From: Cutibacterium porci
GTDB lineage: Bacteria > Actinomycetota > Actinomycetes > Propionibacteriales > Propionibacteriaceae
DNA: 64,000 nucleotides
Assembly: GCF_009696315.1 (NCBI RefSeq)
Contig: NZ_VUMG01000005.1
Span: forward strand, 62,001-126,000
Direction: 5' to 3'
Part shown: positions 55,156 through 63,256 of the stretch, piece by piece
Position numbering within the stretch: position 1 is the first letter of the stretch
Layout of the letters: every line of letters begins with the position of its first letter
Notes under the pieces: model-generated
The model's input: only the letters and a program-made list of their open reading frames with translations
Databases searched by the model: none
Told to the model about the DNA's origin: nothing
Made by a program: the position numbers and the translations under genes

Positions 55156-55683
55156 ATCACCATTGTTGCGACAGTCAGCGGGCGAATCACCTGACCAAGA
55201 GCAAGGCTAAGAAGGGCATACGGCAACGTCAAGCATCAAAAATCCCACCGACTACCGCGGTCTTCAACTGGGATTTTAAAACTATTACTCCACATAAAAA
55301 TACATGCAGTCGTAACCCGCGAGGCATGAGAGTTACGCTCCAATCCTATGCATGAGGTATGGATATTCTCATCCCATCGTTAATCAATATTCATCACACA
55401 TGGATCTGAATAGTGTGAGTCATGTCACTGAAAGCCCATTGCGGAAGACAGAGCTACACCCACCAACCCACGTGCAGCTACACACGTCTGGCATTCACCC
55501 TGTCAGGCATACGACGCCCAACACGGCTGCTCAAGGATCGCCGGGATCTGCAGGAATTCTCATGCCGCATCGTCATTGACAGCGCCTCACCGCAGATCGT
55601 CGACTGATTTTCTGAGGACCCGCCGCAACAGGGCCCGCCGGATGACATACCATCTTGCGGGCCCGAGCAGCTCGTCCGACAAA
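55156..55683. other. long intergenic region between arcD and the DJ-1/Hsp31-like gene
   Basis: 528 nt without a convincing gene. The left part is AT-rich and carries the arcD promoter region. The right part has higher GC, and a hairpin at 55631-55664 (GGGCCCGC / GCGGGCCC, 18-nt loop) probably terminates the DJ-1-like gene. Short open frames on both strands have no recognisable domain or ribosome binding site. It may hide a small RNA or the remains of a gene. Confidence 0.5.
55290..55306. promoter_or_regulatory. possible ARG box upstream of arcD
   Basis: On the minus strand CATGTATTTTTATG, about 135 nt upstream of arcD, is AT-rich and imperfectly symmetric, similar in form to ArgR operators. 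The next 100 nt hold further TGAAT/ATTCA half sites. ArgR is encoded at the far end of the operon. The match is weak and only suggestive. Confidence 0.3.
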
Positions 55684-56367
55684 TCAGTGAGGCAACAAGG
55701 CGAGCAGACGTTGAGCTGTTGCAGCGGATGAAGCCGGGTTCTGACCAGTGACCAGTGTCTTGTCGACCACGACATAGCACTCACCGTCAGGACCCTTGCT
55801 GTACCGCGCTCCGGCGTCCTTGAGGGCGTCCTCGACGAGGAAGGGGACGACGTCGGTCAGGCCAGCAGCCTCCTCTTCGCCGTCAGTAAAGCCGGTGACT
55901 GATCGATCAGCGACGAACGGCGTGCCATCGTGCTTCTTGACAGCGTGCAGCACGCCAGGAGCGTGACACACCAGGCCTAGTGGCCGTCCTACTGCATCGC
56001 TATCCAGGATGATCTGGTGTGACTTCGGATCATTGGCCAGGTCCCATAGCGGGCCATGGCCCCCTGGGTAGAACACCGCGTCGAATGTGGTGACATCAAC
56101 GTCTGATAGCGGCGTAGTGGCCGCCAGAACGGCTTTGGCCTGCTCGTCGCCATTGAAACGACGGGTAGCATCAGTCTGCATCTGTGGCAACGAGCTCGTT
56201 GGATCGATGGGCGGCTGTCCACCCTTCGGTGAGGCCACAGTGATGTCGTGTCCAGCGTCACGGAACACGTAGTAGGGGGAGGCAAATTCCTCAAGCCAGA
56301 ATCCCGTCTTGCGGCCAGTATCACCTAGCTGGTCATGGGAGGTGAGGATCATCAATACTCGCGACAT
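55684..56367 (-). CDS. DJ-1/PfpI-type protein, Hsp31/glyoxalase III-like
   Basis: A 227-residue type 1 glutamine amidotransferase-like protein. The nucleophile is Cys in GLVCHAPGVLHAV, the nearby Glu in KTGFWLEEFASPYYVF, and the YPGGHGPLWDLANDP loop is typical of Hsp31 proteins, which detoxify methylglyoxal or act as chaperones. The start at 56365-56367 has AAAGGA upstream. A longer in-frame opening reaches into the neighbouring aldehyde dehydrogenase and is rejected. Confidence 0.88.
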   Translation of the reverse strand: MSRVLMILTSHDQLGDTGRKTGFWLEEFASPYYVFRDAGHDITVASPKGGQPPIDPTSSLPQMQTDATRRFNGDEQAKAVLAATTPLSDVDVTTFDAVFYPGGHGPLWDLANDPKSHQIILDSDAVGRPLGLVCHAPGVLHAVKKHDGTPFVADRSVTGFTDGEEEAAGLTDVVPFLVEDALKDAGARYSKGPDGECYVVVDKTLVTGQNPASSAATAQRLLALLPH

Positions 56368-56399
56368 AGGTGTTTTTCCTTTCACAGTGTCATAGCGTG

Positions 56400-56427
56400 A
56401 TGCCGCTAGCGTGCTCGCTAGCGGCAT
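56400..56427. terminator. hairpin after the aldehyde dehydrogenase
   Basis: ATGCCGCTAGCG and CGCTAGCGGCAT are perfect 12-nt arms with a TGCT loop, 13 nt beyond the aldehyde dehydrogenase stop and before the DJ-1-like start on the same strand. There is no T-run. It probably separates the two transcripts. Confidence 0.65.
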
Positions 56428-56440
56428 ATCAAGGCACCTC

Positions 56441-57829
56441 TTACCGGGCGGCCGATACCGGGTTAGACACCCGCAGAAGGCGCTTGTTGACGAACTCGTC
56501 GACGCCGTACGTCCCCAGCTCACGACCGAAGCCGGAACGGCCAACGCCCCCAAAGGGTAAGCCAGCAAGGCTTGTACCGTGCTCATTGACGTAGGTCATG
56601 CCCACATTGAGACGACGCGCAGTAGCCTCCGCAAGGTCGAGGTCGTCAGACCACACCGATCCACTCAAGCCGAAGGTACTCTCGTTAGCCAGCTCAACAG
56701 CTTCATCGACGTCTGCTACGCGATACACGACGGCGACCGGCCCGAATAATTCCTGCGACCAGGCTCGCATCTCGCGAGTCACGCCGGTAAGGATGGTCGC
56801 CTCCATGAAGGCGCCGGCTCCTGGGCGCGGGTGACCACCGACGACGACATTCGCGCCGTGGTCTACTGCATCATCGACCAGCCTCATGAGTTCATCACGC
56901 GCGTCGATGCTCGACATCGGACCTACGTCAGTAGCTTCGTCACGGGGATCTCCCACAACCGCCGCCGAGAAATCAGCCGCAAGCCTGTTGACGAAGGTGT
57001 CGTAGAACTCGTCAACGACGATCATGCGCTTCGGCGAGTTGCACACCTGGCCGGCATTACTCAACCGCGCCCGCGCTGCGGAATCTGCTACCGCGTCAAT
57101 ATCGCCGCCCAGAACGATCAACGGGTCGGAGCCACCGAGCTCCAGCACAGCCTTCTTTAAATGCTTGCCGGCTGCAGCCGCAACCGAAGCACCAGCCGCT
57201 TCGCTGCCCGTCAGAGACACACCGCGCACCCGCGGGTCCGCAATGATGCCTTCGATCTGAGAACTATCCGCCAGAATCGTCTGGTAGACATTCCTCGGTA
57301 AACCAGCCTCGCCGAGTAGCTCTTCCATTTTGAGGGCGGAGGCAGCGCAGATCGAGGCCGGCTTCAGTAACAACGTGTTGCCAAGAACCAGATTGGGGGC
57401 GATGAATCGTGCGAGCTGATAGTAGGGAAAGTTCCACGGCATGACGCCAAGCAGAACACCTAATGGCTCCTTTTCGACGCGCGAGGAATTCGCTCCCTGA
57501 CTCGGCAAGACGTCATCAGCCATGAGGAGGGCGGCGTGCTCCGCGTAGTAGTCAAAAATCTGGGAGACCAGCTGAATTTCGCGGATGCCTTGACGCACGG
57601 GCTTGCCCATCTCCGTGGCCGCAATTTGGGCGAGCTCCTCGGCCCTTTTCTGAAATAGTCCAGCAGTCTTGGCAAGGACGCCAGCGCGCTCCTCAATGCA
57701 TGTACGCCGCCATGCCGTGAAAGCCTTGTCGGCAGCATCAATCATTGCGCTGATCTCATCACTGCTGATGGACGTCCAGTTGTGAATCAGCTCGCCCGTC
57801 GTGGGGTCCTCGGTACGGTACTTAGTCAA
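56441..57829 (-). CDS. NAD(P)-dependent aldehyde dehydrogenase, succinate-semialdehyde type
   Basis: A 462-residue aldehyde dehydrogenase. VMPWNFPYYQLARFIAPNLV and GNTLLLKPAS are cofactor-binding, the general base Glu is in AVLELGGSDPLIVLGG, the nucleophile Cys in RLSNAGQVCNSPKRM, and GLPFGGVGRSGFGRELG lies near the C-terminus. The pattern and length resemble short GabD-like enzymes. The start is a TTG at 57827-57829 with GGAGG 5 nt upstream, which is a convincing choice. Confidence 0.9.
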   Translation of the reverse strand: MTKYRTEDPTTGELIHNWTSISSDEISAMIDAADKAFTAWRRTCIEERAGVLAKTAGLFQKRAEELAQIAATEMGKPVRQGIREIQLVSQIFDYYAEHAALLMADDVLPSQGANSSRVEKEPLGVLLGVMPWNFPYYQLARFIAPNLVLGNTLLLKPASICAASALKMEELLGEAGLPRNVYQTILADSSQIEGIIADPRVRGVSLTGSEAAGASVAAAAGKHLKKAVLELGGSDPLIVLGGDIDAVADSAARARLSNAGQVCNSPKRMIVVDEFYDTFVNRLAADFSAAVVGDPRDEATDVGPMSSIDARDELMRLVDDAVDHGANVVVGGHPRPGAGAFMEATILTGVTREMRAWSQELFGPVAVVYRVADVDEAVELANESTFGLSGSVWSDDLDLAEATARRLNVGMTYVNEHGTSLAGLPFGGVGRSGFGRELGTYGVDEFVNKRLLRVSNPVSAAR

Positions 57830-57942
57830 TGTTGCCTCCGTTGTCGTGGGTTCGACGGTTCAAAGTGGAGCCATGGAAGCGTGACGTTCCACCATGGCGG
57901 CGGGTGTCCCAGGGCATAAGCCCCAGGACCACCGCGACGGGG

Positions 57943-58371
57943 TCAGTCGTCAACAACAGTGACGTCAACGCGAATGTTGCCCCGCGTGGCATTCGAGTAA
58001 GGACACACCTGGTGGGCCTTATCAGCGAGTTCCTGAGCCTCGTCGTGCGGCAAATCCGGGACGACGACCTCCAGAGCAACAGCGAGGCCAAAGCCTTCAC
58101 CAGCCTTACCGATCGAGACCCGCGCACCCACAGAAGAGTCGCCAAGCTTCTTCTTTGCTTCGCGGGCGACCATCTGCAATGCGGAATGGAAACAGGCCGC
58201 ATAACCGGCAGCAAACAGCTCTTCTGGGTTCGCACCCTTGCCGGTGCCGCCCATCTCGACGGGAATGGCTAAGTCCTCGGACACACGCCCGTCGGCGCTC
58301 TGGACGTGACCGTTTCGGCCAGCACCAGTAGCGATCGCCTCGATGGTGTAGAGGGGCTCGATGTCAATCAT
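57943..58371 (-). CDS. ohr: organic hydroperoxide resistance protein
   Basis: A 142-residue Ohr of the OsmC superfamily. The active-site cysteines are Cys60 in FAAGYAACFHSALQMVA and Cys123 in QVCPYSNATRGNI, and the EEL/NPEELFAAGYAAC loop is typical. It reduces organic peroxides with lipoyl-type thiols. ATG at 58369-58371 with AAGGAG upstream. Divergent from ohrR, sharing palindromic operator-like sites. Confidence 0.95.
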   Translation of the reverse strand: MIDIEPLYTIEAIATGAGRNGHVQSADGRVSEDLAIPVEMGGTGKGANPEELFAAGYAACFHSALQMVAREAKKKLGDSSVGARVSIGKAGEGFGLAVALEVVVPDLPHDEAQELADKAHQVCPYSNATRGNIRVDVTVVDD

Positions 58372-58443
58372 GGTTTCTCCTTGCTCGCTGAGGGGATATC
58401 GGCTGCCGATCCTGTCGGGCAGCCCCACAACGAAACATAGCTC

Positions 58444-58472
58444 ACAATTAAGTTGTACACAATTTTATTGTG
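58444..58472. promoter_or_regulatory. two OhrR-type operator palindromes
   Basis: ACAATTAAGTTGT (58444-58456) and CACAATTTTATTGTG (58458-58472) are adjacent inverted repeats resembling the known OhrR site TACAATTNAATTGTA. They lie in the 120-nt gap between ohr and ohrR and could control both genes. Confidence 0.75.
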
Positions 58473-58491
58473 CATCCTGTATCCTTCTGAC

Positions 58492-58923
58492 GTGCCACAC
58501 CAGACGCTCGACCTCGATCATCAGTTCTGCTTTTCCCTCTACCGGGCAAGCAGGGCAGTGACGCGCGCCTACCGCCCGCTGCTAGAGGGAATCGGCCTCA
58601 CCTATCCCCAATACCTGGTCATGCTGGTGCTCTGGCACGCTGACGACACTGTCGGCGTCAACGACATCGGGACGCGGCTGCACCTCGACAGTGGCACCCT
58701 GACGCCCCTGCTGCGCCGTTTGGAGCAGGCTGGTTACATCACCCGGACGTGGAGCAATAACGACGAGAGGCGGCGTGTTATCAGCCTCACCGAGGCGGGC
58801 CGCACCCTGCGTCACCAAGCGGCGAGTTTCCCTGAACAGATGCTTGCGTTGTATCCGGCTCCGCCACGGGAACTGGCCCGAGTTAAAGCTTTCCTCGACA
58901 ACCTGGCGGCCCAGCTCGAATGA
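58492..58923 (+). CDS. ohrR: MarR-family peroxide-sensing repressor
   Basis: A 143-residue winged-helix regulator with GTG start. LDLDHQFCFSLYRASRAV holds the sensing Cys at residue 13, the position of the redox cysteine in OhrR. DNA-binding features follow: VNDIGTRLHLDSGTLTPLLR, RLEQAGYITRTWSNNDERRR and VISLTEAG. Without peroxide it represses ohr and itself. Divergent arrangement and two palindromes between the genes agree with this. A longer upstream in-frame ORF is unsupported. Confidence 0.93.
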   Translation: MPHQTLDLDHQFCFSLYRASRAVTRAYRPLLEGIGLTYPQYLVMLVLWHADDTVGVNDIGTRLHLDSGTLTPLLRRLEQAGYITRTWSNNDERRRVISLTEAGRTLRHQAASFPEQMLALYPAPPRELARVKAFLDNLAAQLE

Positions 58924-58991
58924 CGTACCCCGTAGGATTAGATAACTGCCAGATTGAGATTGACGAGCTGTGCTCGAACCCTCGTTGAGAG

Positions 58992-60185
58992 ATGACGAAA
59001 GGCCCCTCAATCGTGCATATGCTCCTCCTGGCCATCATCTACCTGGCGTTCATTAGCCTGGGGCTACCCGACTCGCTCGTCGGTGCCGGATGGCCGGCTA
59101 TGCATGACAGCCTTGACGTCCCGATGTCCTTTGCCGGTTTCATCACCTTTATTATCGCAGCCGGGACCATCATCTCGAGCCTGATGTCCGACCGATTGAC
59201 TCACCGCTTCGGCCCAGGACGAGTAACGGCGGCAAGTGTGGCAGTGACAGCCGTCGCGCTCTTTGGTTTCTCATTATCGACGCAGTTCTGGATGCTGTGT
59301 CTGTGGTCGATTCCCTACGGGCTAGGGGCCGGAACGGTCGACGCTGCACTCAACAACTATGCAGCGCTGCATTACACCGCTCGACACATGAACTGGCTGC
59401 ACGGTTTTTGGGGTCTCGGAGCGTCAATCAGCCCGTTCATTATGAGCTACGCGCTAGGTGCCGGCCATGGGTGGCCATCGGCCTACCGCACCGTCGGAAT
59501 TCTACAAGCCGTACTGACGGCCATCCTCACCGCCAGCCTTCCGTTGTGGGGCAAGACGCGCACAACCAGCGACGGCGCCTCGGCAAGATTGCCCCGAACG
59601 CCGATACGCACAGCGATAGCTATCCCAGGAGTTCCCGCCATTCTGGGAGCCTTCTTTTCGTACTGCGCCATCGAGAGTACGTCAATGCTGTGGGCAGCGT
59701 CGTACCTGGTGTCAGTGCGAGGAATAGACGGTACAACCGCCGCAGCATTCGCATCCCTCTACGTCTTGGGAGTCACCATTGGCCGATTCCTAGCCGGATT
59801 CGTAGCAGAACATCTCGGCGACAGGATGCTCGTGCGCGGCGGATTCACCGCAGTAGGTGTCGGCGTCATCCTCGTAGGGCTACCCGGTGTGCCGTCATGG
59901 GGTGCTCTGGCAGGTTTGGTAATCGCAGGTGTCGGATCCGCGCCGATATATCCAGCCATTATCCACTCCACCCCAGCCACCTTCGGTGCGCAGAACTCTC
60001 AAGCGATTATCGGCATCCAGATGGCTGCGGCGTACGTTGGGACAACGCTTGCTCCCCCGCTATTCGGGACGATCTCGGCCGGATCCGGGCTGTGGGTCCT
60101 GCCGCTGTATTTGGCCATACTCGTGATATTCGGCCTCGTCATGTCCGAACAGGTTGCACGACAACGGCGCATCACAGAAAGGTAG
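58992..60185 (+). CDS. MFS transporter
   Basis: A 397-residue transporter with 12 hydrophobic helices and the FucP/YfmO-like segments LGLPDSLVGAGWPAMHDSLD, SDRLTHRFGPGRV (motif A between helices 2 and 3), and HGFWGLGASISPFIMSYALG. A drug, sugar or peptide substrate is possible; none can be read from the sequence. It follows ohrR after about 68 nt on the same strand and may share its transcript. Confidence 0.85.
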   Translation: MTKGPSIVHMLLLAIIYLAFISLGLPDSLVGAGWPAMHDSLDVPMSFAGFITFIIAAGTIISSLMSDRLTHRFGPGRVTAASVAVTAVALFGFSLSTQFWMLCLWSIPYGLGAGTVDAALNNYAALHYTARHMNWLHGFWGLGASISPFIMSYALGAGHGWPSAYRTVGILQAVLTAILTASLPLWGKTRTTSDGASARLPRTPIRTAIAIPGVPAILGAFFSYCAIESTSMLWAASYLVSVRGIDGTTAAAFASLYVLGVTIGRFLAGFVAEHLGDRMLVRGGFTAVGVGVILVGLPGVPSWGALAGLVIAGVGSAPIYPAIIHSTPATFGAQNSQAIIGIQMAAAYVGTTLAPPLFGTISAGSGLWVLPLYLAILVIFGLVMSEQVARQRRITER

Positions 60186-60237
60186 GGTACATACCCCTCT
60201 ACGCGTCGCGGCTGGCCGGGCGACCAGCCAGACAAGT

Positions 60238-60795
60238 TCAGCGCGGCAATGCGGCAACGATCTCGTCAGTACTGGCGACGTAGCCGATACTAGGGATCGC
60301 CTCCTGGAGAGTCGCGCTATGGCGCGCCAGATTGCCATCCAGGGTGGCATCGCTCACGACGATGACGTGGAAACCCTCGTCATAGGCGCTGCGCGCGGTG
60401 CTCTCAACGCCAGCACCAGTTGCGATGCCGGTGACGACGACCTGGGTGATGCCACGGTTGCGTAACTGCTCGGCAAGGTCCGTGCGAGCGAACGAACTCA
60501 TCGTGCGCGGTTTACCCAGGTGAATATCGCTGCCAGCCACCGGCAAGTCATCGTGCAAGACAGTGAAGTCGGCAGGCAGCTCGTCTGGTTCGGGGACGGG
60601 ACGAGCAACGCGACCAGGGGGCAGGCCGGTGGCATGCACCCATACGACGGGTAACCCGGCGGCGTGGAAAGCATCAGCTAGACGAGTGTTCGCCTGCACC
60701 AGATCTGCGACGGCATCGGCCGGAGTCATGGCCAAAATGCCCTTCTGCAGATCAACGACAATGAGGGCGGTACGGGGATCGAGCTGAATAGCCAT
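60238..60795 (-). CDS. isochorismatase-fold protein without the catalytic cysteine
   Basis: A 185-residue isochorismatase-like protein. Asp15 in LIVVDLQKGI and Lys95 in GKPRTMSSF are present. The third residue of the cysteine-hydrolase triad, expected at 129 in VTGIATGAGVESTARSA, is Gly. This is the state of the ether-cleaving isochorismatases (EntB/PhzD), which need no Cys. The substrate is unknown. ATG at 60793-60795 with GGAGGAG upstream. Convergent with the MFS transporter. Confidence 0.82.
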   Translation of the reverse strand: MAIQLDPRTALIVVDLQKGILAMTPADAVADLVQANTRLADAFHAAGLPVVWVHATGLPPGRVARPVPEPDELPADFTVLHDDLPVAGSDIHLGKPRTMSSFARTDLAEQLRNRGITQVVVTGIATGAGVESTARSAYDEGFHVIVVSDATLDGNLARHSATLQEAIPSIGYVASTDEIVAALPR

Positions 60796-61076
60796 CGAGG
60801 TCTCCTCCTCTGGAACGATGAGAAACATGCCAGGCCGCGCCTGTCATGGTTGGATGAGCGGCACTTAGACCTCGCCGCTAATGCCACCGGCATAGCCCGA
60901 CTCATCGCCAGCCTCAGAACTCATTCGCGAGCCCAAGCGCTGCAGTCCGCGAGGTGGGTACTGACGGTCAGGTTAGATCAGACACCACCGTCTTATCAAT
61001 ACCGATCAATCCCCTATCCTCCCAACGCAGGAAGGGCGAAATACGGGCTATACCGAAATCGAGCTAAGGCCGATCT
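60796..61076. other. intergenic region with no supported gene
   Basis: 281 nt between the isochorismatase-like start and the end of the amidohydrolase gene. An 83-codon frame at 60850-61101 has no homology that I recognise and no ribosome binding site, and overlaps the amidohydrolase stop. No hairpin stands out. Confidence 0.4.
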
Positions 61077-62060
61077 TCAGCGAGGCAAAAGCTCACCATA
61101 GAGCTGCTCAGCGTTCCGGCGCAACACGTTGTCGATGACCTCGGCACCGACGCTTAAGTCGGCAAGGTCGTTGATGTAGGTTACAGCGCGGGTGTACTTG
61201 GCATCCTGGAAATACGGGAAGTCAGAGCCCATCATGACGTGGCCATCGCCGTAGACCTCCAGCGCAAGACGCAGACTGGGAGTGAAAAAGTTGGCGGCGT
61301 CAAACCACATCCGCCGCAGGCTCTCACGTGGCGAGCGAGCAAACGAACCCCAGTCGTCATAGTTGTCCTCCAGACGCTGCGCAAGGAACGGCAGGTCGCC
61401 GCCCAGATGCGCAATGTGGAAGCGAATGTGCGAGTGCCGGTCGGGCACGTCAGCCTTGAGCAACTGCAATGTGGCGATGGCATCTTCCATCGGTGCGCCA
61501 TTGACCCAGATCAGACCGTGGTCGGCGATGGATGCCGCTCCGGCTGCGAGGCCAGCCGGGTGCAGGTAGACGATCGCGCGACGACGGTCGAGTTCGGCGA
61601 ATATTGGCTCTAGTGCGGGATCGGCCAAGGACCCGTCGGCACCGACGAAGGTGTTGAGAGCGACCGACCGGAATCCCAGCTCGTCGAACGCACGGGCGAT
61701 CTCGTCCAACGATCCGGCGACGTGCGGCAGGGGCAAGGTGGCGTGTGCAATGAAACGGTCAGGATGACGCGCGACGAGTGCAGCGTAGGCATCATTGATG
61801 TAACGGGCTGCGGAAGAGGCATCGTCAGCATTGTCAAGGACAGGCACCTGCGGTGTGGCGGACAGCACCTGCACGCGCACGCCGGCAGCATCCATCATGG
61901 CCAGGCGCCGGGAAATGTCGGCCTCGTCGTCTCCGGCGTGCAGGCCCCGGGCGATCCGCGTAGTAGCTGGGTCGGTGCCAAGCTCCTCCAGCAGATCGAG
62001 CCAGTGGTCGGGATAGACATGGGCATGCGTGTCAATGACAGCGGTCATCGTGGCACTCAC
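61077..62060 (-). CDS. amidohydrolase, ACMSD-like TIM-barrel family
   Basis: A 327-residue metal-dependent hydrolase or decarboxylase. The HxH motif is IDTHAHVYPDHW near the N-terminus, a second His in VYLHPAGLAAG, another in RFHIAHLGGDLPFL, and the final Asp in MMGSDFPYFQDAKY. This matches the Amidohydro_2 family, which includes aminocarboxymuconate-semialdehyde and related decarboxylases. The GTG at 62060 overlaps the ychF stop (GTGA); ATG at 62048 is an alternative. Substrate unknown. Confidence 0.85.
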   Translation of the reverse strand: MSATMTAVIDTHAHVYPDHWLDLLEELGTDPATTRIARGLHAGDDEADISRRLAMMDAAGVRVQVLSATPQVPVLDNADDASSAARYINDAYAALVARHPDRFIAHATLPLPHVAGSLDEIARAFDELGFRSVALNTFVGADGSLADPALEPIFAELDRRRAIVYLHPAGLAAGAASIADHGLIWVNGAPMEDAIATLQLLKADVPDRHSHIRFHIAHLGGDLPFLAQRLEDNYDDWGSFARSPRESLRRMWFDAANFFTPSLRLALEVYGDGHVMMGSDFPYFQDAKYTRAVTYINDLADLSVGAEVIDNVLRRNAEQLYGELLPR

Positions 62061-63148
62061 TTCTTTCCACCAGACGTCAGACCCGTCCTGAACTCGACCA
62101 CGTCACCGTCTTGCATGACGTAGTCCTTGCCTTCGAGCCGCAACCTGCCGGCTGCCTGGGCCTCTTTTTCGCCACCAAATTCGACAAGGTCATCAAAGGA
62201 CACCACCTGGGCTTTAATAAACCCCTTCTGAAAGTCGGTGTGAATGACGCCAGCAGCCTGCGGAGCGGTGTCTCCCTTATGAATCGTCCACGCGCGGGAT
62301 TCCTTCTCCCCCGCGGTCAAGAAGGTTTGCAAACCGAGAGTGTCAAAGCCGACACGGGCCAGCTTGTCAAGGCCGGGCTCGTCGATTCCGGCGTCAGCCA
62401 GGAACTCGGCGGCCTCTTCAGGCTCCATCTCGGCTAATTCTGCTTCAAATTCAGCATCCAAGAAAATCGCCTCGGCGGGGGCGACGAGGTCGGCCATTCG
62501 CGTCATGAAATCGCCATCAACCAACTGGTCCTGATCACAGTTGAAGACGTAGATGAAGGGCTTGCTCGTCAGCAGGAATAGGTCGTGCAACGGCTCGGGG
62601 TCCAGCCCGGCCGAGAAGATCGTCCTGCCCTCTTCGAGCACTGCTTTAGCCTGCTCCCAGGCCTCAGCCTTGGGACGAGACTCTTTCTTGATCGCGGCTT
62701 CCTTTTGCAGCTTAGGGAGCTGCTTCTCCATAGTCTGCAAGTCGGCCAGGACGAGCTCTGTGGTGATGGTCTCAATGTCGTCGGAGGGATCGACGTGACC
62801 GTTGACATGGGTCACGTCGTCGTCGGCAAAGCACCTCGTCACCTGGCAGATAGCGTCGGCCTCACGAATGTTAGAGAGGAACTCGTTGCCCATCCCCTCA
62901 CCCTTGCTGGCGCCCTTGACGATTCCAGCAATGTCGACGAAAGACACTGTCGCAGGAATGGTCTTCGCAGAATGGTACATCTGCGTCAACACCTCAAGGC
63001 GCTTGTCCGGCACCCCAACCACGCCAACATTCGGCTCGATGGTCGCGAAGGGGTAGTTCGCCGCCAAGACGTCATTCTTGGTCAGCGCGTTGAACAGAGT
63101 CGACTTGCCGGCATTGGGAAGACCGACGATTCCAATCGTAAGTGCCAC
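62057..63148 (-). CDS. ychF: ribosome-associated, redox-regulated ATPase
   Basis: A 363-residue Obg-like ATPase. P-loop GIVGLPNAGKSTLFNALTKN, switch I in TIEPNVGVVGVPDKRL, FVDIAGIVKGASKGEGMGNE, the base-recognition segment IYVFNCDQDQLV, and a C-terminal TGS-like domain with FQKGFIKAQVVSFDDLVEFG. YchF proteins prefer ATP over GTP and interact with ribosomes. The downstream amidohydrolase is translationally coupled. Confidence 0.96.
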   Translation of the reverse strand: MALTIGIVGLPNAGKSTLFNALTKNDVLAANYPFATIEPNVGVVGVPDKRLEVLTQMYHSAKTIPATVSFVDIAGIVKGASKGEGMGNEFLSNIREADAICQVTRCFADDDVTHVNGHVDPSDDIETITTELVLADLQTMEKQLPKLQKEAAIKKESRPKAEAWEQAKAVLEEGRTIFSAGLDPEPLHDLFLLTSKPFIYVFNCDQDQLVDGDFMTRMADLVAPAEAIFLDAEFEAELAEMEPEEAAEFLADAGIDEPGLDKLARVGFDTLGLQTFLTAGEKESRAWTIHKGDTAPQAAGVIHTDFQKGFIKAQVVSFDDLVEFGGEKEAQAAGRLRLEGKDYVMQDGDVVEFRTGLTSGGKK

Positions 63149-63256
63149 GGTTGGCCACTCTACCGTTCCGCGCCCAACTCACCCCAACGCTCTATAGGGA
63201 AACGGTGGAGGCAGTTCATGCCGACCGATGCGCCTGAGACATGCCTGTGAATCGGC

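Noticed and set aside
55422-55607. 61-codon frame in the arcD upstream gap
   Set aside because: No domain and no good start signal; overlapping frames on both strands are equally open.
59297-60283. 328-codon open frame, +2 relative to the MFS gene
   Set aside because: Arg/Ser/His-rich composition typical of a shifted frame inside a real membrane-protein gene.
60850-61101. 83-codon small gene
   Set aside because: No ribosome binding site or similarity that I recognise; overlaps the end of the amidohydrolase gene.
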